Below, piece after piece: positions 30,411-40,654 of a stretch of DNA of 64,000 nucleotides; the stretch's first letter is position 1; every line of letters starts with the position of its first letter. The translations under genes were made by a program, and so were the position numbers. The notes under the pieces were generated by a model. The model was not told the origin of the DNA. It searched no databases and saw only the letters and a program-made list of their open reading frames with translations. Source of the stretch: Nematopogon swammerdamellus (Eukaryota; Arthropoda; Insecta; Lepidoptera; Adelidae); assembly GCA_946902875.1 (NCBI GenBank), contig OX336359.1, positions 1,922,001-1,986,000 on the forward strand. The letters are read 5' to 3'.

Positions 30411-31955
30411 TACTAGCTGAGCCCGCGGCTCCGCTCGCGTGAAATTCGTATTCCAAAGAAGAATGTAAGTAACTAAGGGCGAGGCCGAAGGCCGAGCTGC
30501 GTTCAGGTAATCGATAAACCTTCTTAAAGAAAGTAACTAACTAAGGGCGAGGCCGAAGGCCGAGCTGCTTTCAGGTAAACGATAAACCTTTCTCAAATAA
30601 AGGAAGTAAGTAAGGGCGAGGCCGAAGGCCGAGCTGCGTTCAGGAAGACGACAAACCTTCTGGAAGAAAGGAAGGAACTAAGTGCGAGGCCGAAGGCCGA
30701 GCTGCGTTCAGGTAAACCAAAAACCCTCTTCCGCCTTCGGGCCTCGCCCTTAAAGACTTCCTTTCTTCGATAGAATATAATATCGTTTACTCAATCTATT
30801 TATTTCATAAAAAAATAAAAAAGTAATATTAATAACTAAAGAATTAAACCTACCTAACAAACATTAAAATAACTATCAAAACGGGCATTTTCAAATGTTC
30901 TTAGAGCACTTGCGGCATTACCCCGCTGGATGGCAAGGCTTACCCTTTGAATGAAGTACATAAGCCCTTGATGACGGGACACCAGTTGCGTCAACCAGCT
31001 CAAGCCTCTTTTGGCTTCACTGCTCCACGGACCGAGGGTTTCAACCGCAAACGCAACAAATTCGAAATCTTGAATTATATTTCTATATTTGCTGCGTTGG
31101 AGGCTCTCCGCCCCAGCCTCGGCCGCGCCAGCCGCTCTTGAAGATGTCCTAACGTGACTTGGAGCCAATGTGAGAACAAAAGTGGCGTCCCACATCAAAG
31201 AACTACCCTTAGTCCATGGCACTAAGGTCTCTAGCATCGGGCCTCTTGCCATCCAGCCGGGAATAACCGCGAGGTTCTAGGATGCACGGTATATTTGCCG
31301 TTAGAAGCGTGGACTTTATAATAAAATTTAAATTAAATTAACTCAATCTTAATATTAATTAACTTTATTCGAGATGGTTTAGCTTCTTCCTGAACGTAGC
31401 TCGGCCTTCGGCCTCGCCCTTAGTTACTTGCTTTCTTCGAGATGGTTTATCATTTGTCAGAACGTAGCTCGGCCTTCGGCCTCGCCTTAGTTGCTTACTT
31501 TCTTCAAGATGGTTTAGCTTCTTCCTGAACGCAGCTCGGCCTTCGGCCTCGCCCTTAGTTACTTGCTTTCTTCGAGATGGTTTTTCAATTATCCGAACGT
31601 AGCTCGGCCTTCGGTCTCGCCTTAGTTACTTACTTTCTTCAAGATGGTTTAGCTTCTTCCTGAACGCAGCTCGGCCTGCGGCCTCGCCCATAGTTACTTA
31701 CTTTCTTCGAGAAGGTTTATGGTCTTCCAGAATAGAGCTTGGCCTTCGGCCTCGCCCTTAGTTACTTATTTTCTTCAAGAATGTTTTTCTTCTTCCTGAA
31801 ATCAGCTCCGCCTTTCGCCTCGCCCTTAGTTACTTTCATCGAGAAAGAATATCGTTTACGTGAGCGCAGATCCGCCTTCGGGCCCTTCTTTAGTTACTTA
31901 CTTTCTTTTTTTTAAATACGAATTTCACGCGAGCGAAGCCTCGGGCAACAGATAT
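30411..31955. mobile_element. Palindromic Helitron-like array with captured LINE piece
   Basis: Starts CTAGCTGAGCCCGCGGCTCC and ends with the mirror image ACGCGAGCGAAGCCTCGGGCAA. Forward 68-bp monomers fill 30475-30745; inverted monomers fill 31365-31905. Between them lies AT-rich DNA and the LINE fragment at 30854-31330. The architecture repeats that at 4769-5875. Confidence 0.78.
30854..31330 (-). pseudogene. Retroelement polymerase C-terminal fragment
   Basis: On the minus strand, RLDGKRPD is followed after a frameshift near 31235 by LVPWTKGSSLMWDATFVLTL, APSHVRTSS, IIQDFEFVAFAVETLGPW and LAIQRGNAASALRTF. This is the tail seen after the reverse transcriptase in a class of animal LINE polyproteins. 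The frameshift and truncation show decay. Confidence 0.75.
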
Positions 31956-32594
31956 ATAAATTTTATTGCACCAATGACAGCGACATAACTTCGACTTTCA
32001 ATTATTATTTTTATTTATCAAACAATTTGTCACCGGCCAGCTCACGTCGAGATGACAGTTCTCCGTTGTCAACATGACATTTAAAATTGTTTTTACCTTT
32101 ACTTTGGACTACGTGATTTTAAACGCGCAATAATGTTTATAATTGTTAATTTTTTTTAATTTTGTTAATTTTTTTTACGTATTATGTTAACCCGGCATAT
32201 AAACTGCCACTATACAAAGTTTCGTCTAATTCCGTTCAGTGGTTTTTGCGTGATGCGCGTACAGACAAACAAACAAACAAACAAACAAAAATTTTAAAAA
32301 CTGTTCTAACATGTTCAGTATCTCATTTTAAGCCACCCTGGTTAGTTTTTTTCCGAATACATTCAATGTACAGACTTTCTTAACTCTACGATTTTATTAT
32401 ATGTATAGATATAATGAACTCCCTCCGCGCTGCTAACACCATTAGTCTACCCCGCGTCCCTGGGGCCAGGAGCTCGTAAACGTTATACATATGCAGTTTT
32501 AATTGCCCTGTTCCAGGTAACTGTGAGCCGCTGCACGAGTGTAATGTTTTTGTAGGGAATTTTTCAGTATTCACGCGACACTGCCGTTGTTGTA
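31956..32594. other. Diffuse repeat and unique DNA
   Basis: GTTTCGTCTAATTCCGTTCAGTGG and a CAAACAAA run near 32260 resemble Helitron-type spacers. No gene. Confidence 0.4.
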
Positions 32595-32815
32595 CCGAAT
32601 GGGGCCGGTACCACAGATTACTTAATAGCCTGTACTTAAAAGAATAGCCCCACTGCATCTCTCCCCGCGCTTGTCGTAAAAGGCGGGTAAGGGATAAGGA
32701 CAAGATGCCGTGCTAAAGGGCGACAGGTTAGCCACCCCTCATCTTGGAACGGTCTTTCCACCAAGTCATGCAGCGGGTGGGTCTTCGTGCCTTACTTGCT
32801 GTTTAATAATTTATG
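32595..32815 (+). repeat. Rep-C with a 21-bp Rep-F remnant inside
   Basis: ATGGGGCCGGTAC is split from TACTTAAAAGAATAGCCCC by CACAGATTACTTAATAGCCTG (32612-32632), which is the two ends of Rep-F joined. The rest is normal Rep-C to TTCGTGCCTTACTTGCTG. Confidence 0.85.
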
Positions 32816-32865
32816 CATTCGATGATTCAGTTTGTTGAAATATAGCCAGAAATCGAGAGGGAAGT

Positions 32866-32937
32866 CTCCGGTATGGCACCTAGCATGTGCTTTGGCCCTC
32901 TAACTCAGCCACCCATACCGGATTACATAAGAAAATG
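32866..32937 (+). mobile_element. SINE-B 3' fragment
   Basis: TCCGGTATGGCACCTA then, after a gap, GCATGTGCTTTGGCCC to ATACCGGATTACATAA. Confidence 0.8.
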
Positions 32938-32999
32938 GAATATGAATATTTTACGTTGTTCCGTTTTCAAGGCAACGGTCCTGCCCTGAATTTTTTTGC

Positions 33000-33520
33000 A
33001 TTTTTTGACGTGATGACGTCACGTCTTATAAATTGATGAACACCGGCTGCACCAAGGCTGCACACACGAAAAAGTGTCACGTTCCATCTGAACCTGTGTG
33101 TGCAAGCGAGAGCGCGTAACAAGCGACAGAGAGGCACAATCGGTATAGTCAAAGTTACCATGAAAACGTCTTAAGAAGTAAAACTGTCAAGATCAGACAA
33201 CAGAAGTTTATTGATGGCCAGTCACAAGATGATTAATCTTTCTACTGGAAATATAATTACTGATCTTTGCTCTATGTACTACGATTGTTCCACGTCATCA
33301 CGTTCCACGTTCACGACCAGTTCAGTGTAGCCGGCACGATCAAAGGGGGAAGCACTGACATGGCACCTAGTTCACCCGGTGTTATGGGCTGACATCACGG
33401 ACGTTGTAGGTGATGTAGCCAACCGTGTCAGTTTCCATAAAAAAAAAAAAAAAAAAAAAAAAATCACGTAAAACTATCGTCCGTAAACCGCCTTTACAGA
33501 CAACCAATATTTTTTTTTAT
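33000..33520 (+). repeat. Rep-D, second copy, split by a SINE
   Basis: TTGACGTGATGACGTCACG to CCACGTCATCACGT, then SINE 33302-33465, then ATCACGTAAAACTATCGTC as at 11858 onwards. Confidence 0.88.
33302..33465 (+). mobile_element. Young 5'-truncated SINE-A with ATCACGT duplication
   Basis: Inserted in Rep-D. ATCACGT precedes it and, after a run of about 24 A, follows it. The unoccupied site is present at 11862. This is classic target-primed retrotransposition. Confidence 0.9.
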
Positions 33521-33521
33521 T

Positions 33522-33625
33522 TTTATGGAATATTAAACAACGTTCATTCAGTGCGGTAGTATCAATCCGCACGGATTAAACTCTAGCACCTAGTAAGAAA
33601 AGCTACCTACAGTTTTACTTTTTGC
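33522..33625 (-). mobile_element. SINE-A fragment
   Basis: ATGGAATATTAAACAACGTT then TTCATTCAGTGCGGTAGTAT to CCTACAGTTTTAC; the 3' third is deleted. Confidence 0.7.
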
Positions 33626-33659
33626 CTTATACAAATGTTGTGCATGCAGACCAATGTGT

Positions 33660-34285
33660 AGTTAAAAAATCTGCCAAGTGCGAGTTTTACTCGCGCGCGA
33701 AGGTTTCCGTATCTATCCACTATCAATAATATCCGCCTATCCGCTCAGGTGGCATCGTCTTCGAATTTGAATTTATCAGATATAATATGTTTATGTTATG
33801 ACCACGTTATGACAGGTCTCCACGTTTCCCCACTGACAGCTGTTACCATAGTATCGTCACTTTATTTTTTATTTAAAAGTGATCTGTCAAACATCAAACT
33901 TCTGAAAATTCTTTTTTTGGGACGACCAAAGATAAAGAATCTCTTAGAGAAATCTTTTAGAGACGCCTCAATGAGGTCGATAGCACTTTACGGTGGGAAA
34001 ATGACAGCACTTAACAATGCATGCAATGTATAAAAGTCGTTTGCGCCATCTGTTATTAAATAGTGTGACTAATCTATTTTAATAAAATGTTTCTTGTATG
34101 GGGGCCCCCCTTAATTTTTTACTTTTTCTTATTTTTCTTATTTGTTGTTCCATCCGCCATAGTAACGCATATTCTGTGAAAGTTTCAACGGGCTACCTAT
34201 TACGGTTCAAGAGATAAAGCCCTCGGACGGACGGACGGACGGACGGACGGACGGACGGACGACGGAGGATACGGAAACCTAAAAA
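33660..34285 (+). repeat. Rep-J, split or rearranged
   Basis: The head CTGCCAAGTGCGAGTTTTACT is at 33671 and the rest (GGGGCCCCCCTTAATTTTTTAC to GGACGGAC run) at 34098-34285. About 330 bases between are not Rep-J and contain a 94-codon frame (33749-34033) that I do not recognise and doubt. (GGAC)n runs 34224-34262. Confidence 0.65.
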
Positions 34286-34589
34286 GTACAATACATGAAA
34301 TGTTATGTTAATGCCGATTCTGGTACTGATTGCCATATTGCGTACAATTTCCGTGCTAGTCTCACTCACCTCACCACACGCTAGCTCATTCTCCATGAAA
34401 TATTGTAAGTACGAAGGGTTCAGTGACCTTAGAAAATTGTCATGGTAATATGAGTTGAGTGTGAATATCAGGGTCTACAATCCAACACGAAATACAAAAA
34501 GTATGTAAATGGGGTCCTTGGTTTTGGGAAGCGCTCAATAAGATGAAGTAAATTTTTTTAGGGTTCCGTAGCTAGCGCAGCGATCCTGG

Positions 34590-34830
34590 CTTTTTTTATA
34601 GATACATACATACATATCAAACAAGCCGAATCCCGACAATCGGGGTAAGCAGAGTAATCGGTGTTGTGCTGCAAGAGCTCTAGTAAATTACAGCACAACA
34701 CCGACCACCGCGTTTCGCAAAGTATTCGAACAAGATTCAATCGATCAAGCAGCAAGTAAGGCGCGCAGACCCACCTGCTGCATGACTCCGTAGAAGTACC
34801 GTGCCAAGGTGACACGTACCGTACGTACAC
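34590..34830 (-). repeat. Rep-C, 3' part inverted
   Basis: AATCCCGACAATCGGGGTAAG, hairpin CGGTGTTGTGCTG / CAGCACAACACCG, AGCAGCAAGTAAGGCGCG. Confidence 0.85.
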
Positions 34831-34959
34831 GGGCGGTATCTAGTCGGAGCGCGCGGAGAGGAGACTATCAATAATCTAATATTCTAACGTATTATTTCCT
34901 AATGGGCTTACCATTACACCATGGTACTTTTTTATGGATAGCTCGACATTTAGCATCGG

Positions 34960-35265
34960 TTCACCTACAAGTAGGTGTCTAAGGATTCCCATGGACATTC
35001 TGTGATGCACGGGGATTGCGAATGCCGTGCCGGCCTGACGGAAGCCTTTTCACGGCCCTTTTGAAAAACCCCAGGCTCTACTTGGGAGGAAATAGATTGG
35101 CAGGGAGTGCGTTCCAAAATTTTTCCAGTTCTGTGAATAAAATACCTACACAAAACCGGTTGGTGCACCGTGGTAGGTCGATTGAACAGGGGTGCATCCC
35201 CTGCCCAGTACGCGTAGTGCGGAGGTGGAATGGGGACGGCGGAATTGCTAGAACTGGTTACCATG
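34960..35265 (-). pseudogene. LINE C-terminal fragment
   Basis: The minus strand reads FNRPTTVHQPVLCRYFIHRTG, then ILERTPCQSISSQVEPGVFQ, the tail of the element at 40655-41290, followed by its 3' UTR. Truncated. Confidence 0.75.
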
Positions 35266-35639
35266 CCAGGTCAGTCCTGAAAGTTTGGCTCAATTTGATA
35301 TGCAGAGGGAGAGATGACCATGAGTGTCATATCGTGTCGTGTTGGTATCTTGTTTCGGCATGGCACCGGCTTACGACAGTATCGCTTTAACTTCCGCCGG
35401 GCAACATATAGGAAGTCGATAATCCTATCTGAAATATGAAACTATTCGTACAATTTATGTATTAGCTTAAATAATAAATATTTATAAGTTTAACACTTTG
35501 GTTTTCCTGATTTTTGTTTTGGGGTTTTAGCTGGTTCCGGCTATGCCAACACCATAGTAACTTTAAGATACATGTTGATTCTCAGTCTCTGCTCACTACT
35601 AAACCTAATCACTTCTCCAAGGTGTTTAAATATATATAT
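35266..35639. other. Unique DNA
   Basis: Nothing recognised. Confidence 0.35.
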
Positions 35640-35922
35640 ATAATTTTTTTTTATGGAAACTGACACGGTTGGCTAAATGAGAGGGCGAATGAGGTGGAAA
35701 ACACGAACTAATTACATAGCCGTTTCGACCGACATTTCATTCAGTACGGTGGTACCAACCCGGGCCACCTTAGTAAGGTAAGAAGGGCCTACAGTTTTAA
35801 GTGGAATCCGAACCACGGTCATCCTCCAACGGTCGAGCGGTCACCCATCCAAGTACTGACCGCGCCCACGTGGTCTTAATAACAGTTGACCGACCGCACC
35901 ACTGAGCTACCGAGGCTGACAA
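35640..35922 (-). mobile_element. SINE-A with internal deletion and tRNA/5S head
   Basis: ATGGAAACTGACACGGTTGG, about 90 bases missing, then body and CCACTGAGCTACCGAGGCTGAC. Confidence 0.9.
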
Positions 35923-36054
35923 AATCTGTTGAATATCCTATTAAAGAAATTATCTTATTACATAGTACCATCTGTGACGTACACACCATTTTTCAATATT
36001 TTATCTACATAAAATTAAATAAAAAAAATTAATAATAAGCAACAGTGTGTGAGT

Positions 36055-36124
36055 GGTTGTTCAGTGAAATGTTCACGAGACATACGACAGTGCACCGGAG
36101 GGAAGACAGAACATCGTATTGTGA
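36055..36124 (+). promoter_or_regulatory. Possible promoter/5' UTR for the 36125 first exon
   Basis: TTGTTCAGTGAAATG at 36058 contains TCAGT, the arthropod initiator, about 65 bases before the ATG, in non-repeated DNA. No TATA box is evident. An in-frame TGA stands just before the ATG. Confidence 0.3.
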
Positions 36125-36218
36125 ATGGTCGGTCACTACGTACGACAGAACATGAAGAAGTTTAAACGAGCCGTCAAGAAGTGGAAGATGAAACTGCTGA
36201 AGCGCAAGGGCAGTAGAG
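36125..36218 (+). CDS. Mctp: Mctp alternative first coding exon
   Basis: ATG preceded immediately by an in-frame TGA, then 31 codons plus one base, ending at a strong donor AGAG/GTGAGA. The peptide begins MVGHYVRQNMKKF and is very basic (KKWKMKLLKRKGSR), like a membrane- or lipid-touching N-terminus. It leaves in phase 1, exactly what 36541-36638 needs, giving a GAA codon at the join. It would replace the upstream exons at 2873 and 7322, so it marks an internal promoter. A second in-frame ATG lies nine codons on. The call rests on start, donor, phase and position; I do not recall this peptide from a database. Confidence 0.58.
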
Positions 36219-36540
36219 GTGAGAGAGACCGAAGCGAAGCACTGACATGGCACCTTGTCGAAGCCAGCGCGAGGCCTGTAGCAAATTTTAATAATGTCGA
36301 GGGTCCATTGCTTTGATATAGGATCAGTCATCATCACAACTAACGAAACAAATGACTCAGATTTTTTTTCTTATTTTTCCATGGCTAGTCATAAACTGGC
36401 CTACCCCCTGGTTCCCGCTTGACGTTGAGTTTTGGGACACCCTGTATGTAACTCCTGTATGTGTTCCTAACCCTCCATGTTTCCGCAACAGAGAATGCGT
36501 GCCTTTTCTCAACAGTAATAGGTACATATGTTTGTTGCAG

Positions 36541-36638
36541 AATCATCCCTCGTGAGGCAGACGTCGTCGACGGAACCCTGCGCGTCGACGTCCGGCACTC
36601 CCGCGCATCGCGCACGCGCAACACTCGATCTGCTTATG
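36541..36638 (+). CDS. Mctp: Mctp linker exon
   Basis: Acceptor TATGTTTGTTGCAG and donor CTTATG/GTAAGC frame a 98-base exon: two bases finishing a codon, then 32 codons, leaving in phase 0. It encodes SSLVRQTSSTEPCASTSG and ARATLDLLM, a Ser/Thr-rich linker. Both 7322-7469 and 36125-36218 can feed it and it fits 36986-37097. CpG density is high compared with the flanks, as in the other Mctp exons. Confidence 0.65.
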
Positions 36639-36664
36639 GTAAGCTAGGGTCATACACCAAATAT

Positions 36665-36740
36665 GGCTATGAGGAATAGTTTGCATCTTCCAGTTCAATG
36701 TAGCCGACATGACGAAAGGGGAACGCGCGTAGAAAACCGC
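36665..36740 (+). mobile_element. SINE-A scrap
   Basis: CCAGTTCAATGTAGCCGACATGACGAAAGG-like segment in the short intron after 36638. Confidence 0.55.
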
Positions 36741-36880
36741 GCCAACGGATTGCGGGTATAACCCCATTTTGTTATCTGTGCACTTCGAGCTGTCAAAGTC
36801 GTTAGGTTCTCAACACTAAATACCGAATCCGAGTACAGTGTACTGTCTATGGACGACGAATAAAGAATACAGTCCTACCA

Positions 36881-36965
36881 GATGTATGGTACCTTTTCTG
36901 AGGTGATACTTGCTGGTCGAAGTAGGAGCTCTGAATCGCCCTATAATACCGGATTTCATTAAAGA
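36881..36965 (+). mobile_element. SINE-B 3' fragment next to an acceptor
   Basis: ATGGTACCTTTTCTGAGGTG through ATACCGGATTTCATT. It stops about 20 bases before the exon at 36986. Confidence 0.75.
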
Positions 36966-36985
36966 AGCGCTTGTATACATTTCAG

Positions 36986-37097
36986 TCGCACGACGAAGGT
37001 CAACGTCTTCGCGAGCAGCAACTCCGGCAACACGCGTTCTTCCAACTCCGTGTCCATCTGAAACGCGGACAGAACCTCGTCGCTATGGACAAGAATG
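36986..37097 (+). CDS. Mctp: Mctp exon: start of the C2A domain
   Basis: Acceptor TATACATTTCAG, donor AAGAATG/GTCAGT, 112 bases, phase 0 to phase 1. It encodes SHDEGQRLREQQLRQHAF and then FQLRVHLKRGQNLVAMDKN, the first beta strands and the first calcium loop of C2A. The Asp in AMDKN is one of the calcium ligands. The last codon is split as G/GG and completes GTSDPYVKF in the next exon. The donor is GTCAGT, weaker than the GTAAGT in the duplicated copy at about 37974. C2A in Mctp binds calcium near the cytosolic face of the ER. Confidence 0.93.
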
Positions 37098-38080
37098 GTC
37101 AGTCGGCTCATCCGCCACGCCAGATCCTGGCACAATCACAACTGGCACATAACAAGCTAGAACTCAACACGCAGATGGTAAAACTCACAACTGGAAAGTA
37201 ACTCACTGCTAGCTAGCAACACGCGGTTAGTAAAGACTCACAACTGGCATTTAACTCACGCTACCTACCAACACGCGGCTAGTAAAAACTCACTGCAGAT
37301 TGGCAAAGCAACAGGCGGTTAGGAAGAACTCACAACAGATTGGCAAAGCAACAGGCGGTTAGTAAAAACTCACAACTGGCAATTAACTCACCTACAAATA
37401 CGCGGCTAGTAAAAACTCACAACAGATTACAAAGCAACAGTCGGTTAGAAATAAATCACAACAGATTGGCAAAGCAACAGGCGGTTAGTAAAAACTCACA
37501 ACTGGAAATTAACCTACGCCTAACTACCAACAAGCGGCTAGTAAAAACTCACAACAGGCAACTAACTCATGATGACTAACAAGCAAGACGCGGCTGACAC
37601 AATGTATACTGATTACTAACATTATTGAGTTGATACAAATGACATATAAAAAATTTGACAAAGGCTCTTTACACCTGATCCACTAAATTAAGTCCTTGCA
37701 GTCAGAACTTCAAAAACAAAACAAAAATCTGTTTTTGATCTTGCTCTCAATCTGTATTTTCAATCGACTGTAGGCGGTGTTATTATGTGGATAGTCACTA
37801 AATGCTTGTAAAAATTATTATGAAAAAAAACCCTGCGAAGTTTCTTACCGGTTCTTCTTCGTGGGTGTAATCGAATCGGATAGAACAAATTGTGACAAAT
37901 TCGAGTGGCTGGTACAAAAACTACTACTAGCAAGTTTTATACTGCTAACAATGGAACAGGTGGACAAGAATGGTAAGTCAGCTCATCCACCACACCAGAT
38001 CCTGACTTGGCACAAAACGCAGCTAAACTCACGACCAAGCAACACGCGGCCAGTAAAAACGACGTACCGACAATAAATTG
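37098..38080. repeat. Intronic minisatellite derived from the exon border
   Basis: From 37140 to 37600 irregular units of about 30-45 bases recur: ACACGCGG(T/C)TAGTAAAAACTC, CACAACTGGCA and GATTGGCAAAGCAACAGGCGG. The array is broken by Rep-I (37605-37935). It resumes at 37951-38070 with a second copy of the exon's last bases, GTGGACAAGAATG, followed by GTAAGTCAGCTCATCC and ACCAGATCCTG as after the real exon. Confidence 0.85.
37605..37935 (+). mobile_element. Rep-I inserted in the minisatellite
   Basis: AAGGCTCTTTACACCTGATCC to GACAAATTCGAGTGGCTGG. Inverse of 20975-21345. Confidence 0.85.
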
Positions 38081-38295
38081 CGACACCCGAATTGAAATTA
38101 CACCCTTTTAATCTCTTTGCACGCATCGTTCTTCTATTTTCTAACCTTAACCTACAACCTAAACTTCTTCTTCTTTTTTTTTTAAAGCAGTGGCAACTAA
38201 ACGAATAGGACAACCTAAACTTCCTCGCTCTGTCGTATTCATCGGGACACCGATTCTGGGAAGGGTCGGCCGTACAACCATGAACTGCATCTGTC

Positions 38296-38745
38296 AATAT
38301 TCATAATTTAGGAAGGATATAGATCTTTTGGAACGCGTTCCAAGACGAGCCACAAAAATGGGCCCACAGCTCAAAAAACAAGACTACGAACGCCGACTTG
38401 AAGCACTCGAACTCGGAAGCAGCCTAAAGGAGCATCGACAAAATCTTCGAGGATTGAGAAAGGAATGCTTCGGTGGTTCGGTCATGTTGGAAGAATGGAT
38501 GATAGGAGACTAACGAATGAAATTTATGAAGCAAATGTGTCGCCCTAGACGCACGTACCTGGACCAGATCGGGCATGTGCTCAAAAAGGGTCAAGTGCGT
38601 AGTACCCGTAACCGACGAGCATGCATGAAGAACATTATGAGAGTGTAAGAGGCGGCAGAGGTGTGCCAGGATCGTGGCACGTGGAGATCCGTTGTCACTG
38701 CCTACCCCACCGGGAAACAGGCGTGACGCTATTTATCTATGTATT
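38296..38745 (+). pseudogene. LINE reverse transcriptase C-terminus, decayed
   Basis: DLLERVPRRATKMGPQLKKQ, DYERRLEALELG, then frameshifts to MLRWFGHVGRMDDRRLTNEI and LKKGQVRSTRNRRACMKNIM, ending YPTGKQA and a stop. Recognisable as the tail of a non-LTR retrotransposon. The last part matches 18778-18935. Confidence 0.82.
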
Positions 38746-39306
38746 TAAAAACTTCAGTCATTACATTACTATGACATACCAAATTTCAAAGAAATTTTCA
38801 CAAACAATACCAATGCGCGTCTTAGCTTAGAGTGCACAGCTAAAAGCTAAATGGCTCATCATTTAATTATAACCCAAGGAATGAAAATCATTGAAATATT
38901 CAAAATTTAAGTGAATCATGGAAACCATTACGAAAATGAAACACACGATAAATTAAATTATGAACTGACAATTCGCTACCGAAAAGTTAGACAAAACTCT
39001 TGTAAGCTCGTAACTCAATACAGGTGTGCCTATCTCATTTTTAGAGCCTTTGAAAGACAACGCAAACTTACTTTGACAAGAGACTTTGTAAACTCAAAAA
39101 GGTCCCTAACAAGCGAGCAGACAATACACAGCGCATTATCCACTCAAAGGCTGTGTGGACTTTCCACAGCAAATAGAAACGAGAAGCTATTCCCAGTATT
39201 TACTTTGTTAGAGAACTTGTAACTGGAATTCTAGGAACAATTCCTGTTATGGCAAGAAGGAAAGTTTTTGGTAACTAGAAGCAACCGTGGGGGATAGATG
39301 ACTTTT
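38746..39306. other. Unique DNA with one unexplained frame
   Basis: A 103-codon frame at 38911-39222 (+) starts MNHGNHYENETHDKL and has mixed composition. I recognise no family, and no splice or repeat context supports it. Probably chance. Confidence 0.3.
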
Positions 39307-39689
39307 TAATTATTATTTTTTTCATGGAAACTGACACGGTTGGCTACATCACCTACAACATCCGTGATGTCAGCCCATAAAACCGGGTGAACTAGGCGCC
39401 ACGTCATTGCTTCCCTTAATTTCATGTCGGCTACACTGAACTGGACGGAAAACACGAACTATTTACATAGCCGTTTTGACCGACGTTTCGCTCAGTGCGG
39501 TGGCACCAACCCGGGCGGGATAAACCCTACCACCTAGTAAGGTAAGAAGGGAAGGAACGTACAGTTTAACGTGGATTCCGAACCACGGTCAGCCTCCAAC
39601 GGTCGAGCGGTCACCCATCCAAGTACTGACCGCGCCCAGGGTTGCTTAATAACAGTCGACCGACCGCACCACTGAGCTACCGAGGCTGA
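39307..39689 (-). mobile_element. SINE-A, full length with tRNA/5S head
   Basis: ATGGAAACTGACACGGTTGG, core, CCAAGTACTGACCGCGCCC, CACTGAGCTACCGAGGCTG. This copy belongs to a variant with TTAATTTCATGTCGGC, shared with 26091 and 61527. Confidence 0.93.
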
Positions 39690-40014
39690 AAATACGAAAT
39701 ATAGACGAATATGGTTTTCTGACAGGCATGGTATGGCGAATCTACTGAACCCTCCGTGCGCGAGTAAAACTCGCACTTGACCTATTTTTACTGTCTCTCT
39801 TAAAATTGCGTAAGAAGATAATTATTACTACACCTACGTATTGCATCTACAAAGTTTATGCAACGTTTTAAAATAGGTACACAAAGTCACGCAATTTTTG
39901 CACGACTTCGTTTACCCGACTACAGCTGGGCGGGCTGTTGGCGAAGTTAGTCGTCAAACGGAGCCTGAAATGAAACGAGTAAACACGTGAAGGGTGAATA
40001 GGGGCAGAACTGAG
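39690..40014. other. Unique DNA with a Rep-J scrap
   Basis: 39762-39785 is an inverted Rep-J head fragment. Nothing else. Confidence 0.4.
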
Positions 40015-40021
40015 TCTGAAG

Positions 40022-40313
40022 CACGGATTACTTAATAGTTACTTCGTAACAGATAAATCACTCCATAGAAAATGTTCCTACCTTCGGGATTTAATAGCCT
40101 ACTGTTTCACATCGCCAATCGCTGCGTGCGAAAATGTACCTTGACGGTCGAGTGTAAAGTGGTTATTGCTTTGCAGCTGCGCGCAGTTGCGTGGGCGAGC
40201 GTCTATGTATACTTCGCGCGGCTGACGAATTTTCACTGAAAAAGACCGCCGGCGCGGCCCGTCGGGCGGTAGGTAGTTAGCGCGCGCAAGTACATAGAGT
40301 GCGTGAGGGCCTG
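40022..40313 (+). mobile_element. Rep-F, with 7-bp target duplication
   Basis: CACGGATTACTTAATAG to GAGGGCCTG, flanked by TCTGAAG at 40015-40021 and 40314-40320. Confidence 0.88.
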
Positions 40314-40369
40314 TCTGAAGTCTAGTGCGGTGAATGTTGAATTGAAAATTCATAGAATCTGTAGGTAAA

Positions 40370-40635
40370 CGTAAAACTGTAGGCACCTTCCCTTCTTACC
40401 TTACTAGGTGGTAGGGTTTAACCCGCTTGGGTTGCTGCCACAAGCACTGAATGAAAGATCGGTCGAAGCGGCTATGTAAATAGTTCGCCTTTTCCGTCCA
40501 GTTCAGTTTAGCCGTCACGACGAAGGGAAGCACTGATACGGCACCCAGTTCACTAAGGTGTTATGGGCTGACACCACGAATGTAATAAGTAGGCGATGTA
40601 GCCAACCGTGTCAGTTACAATAAAACAAAACAAAA
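40370..40635 (+). mobile_element. SINE-A, head missing
   Basis: CGTAAAACTGTAGGCACCTT, core TACTAGGTGGTAGGG, end CGTGTCAGTTACAATAAAAC. Confidence 0.88.
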
Positions 40636-40654
40636 ATCAGCGTTTAGCTTTGAA

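Noticed and set aside
38911..39222. 103-codon + strand frame as a gene
   Set aside because: No family resemblance, no splice sites and no promoter context; kept only as a remark.
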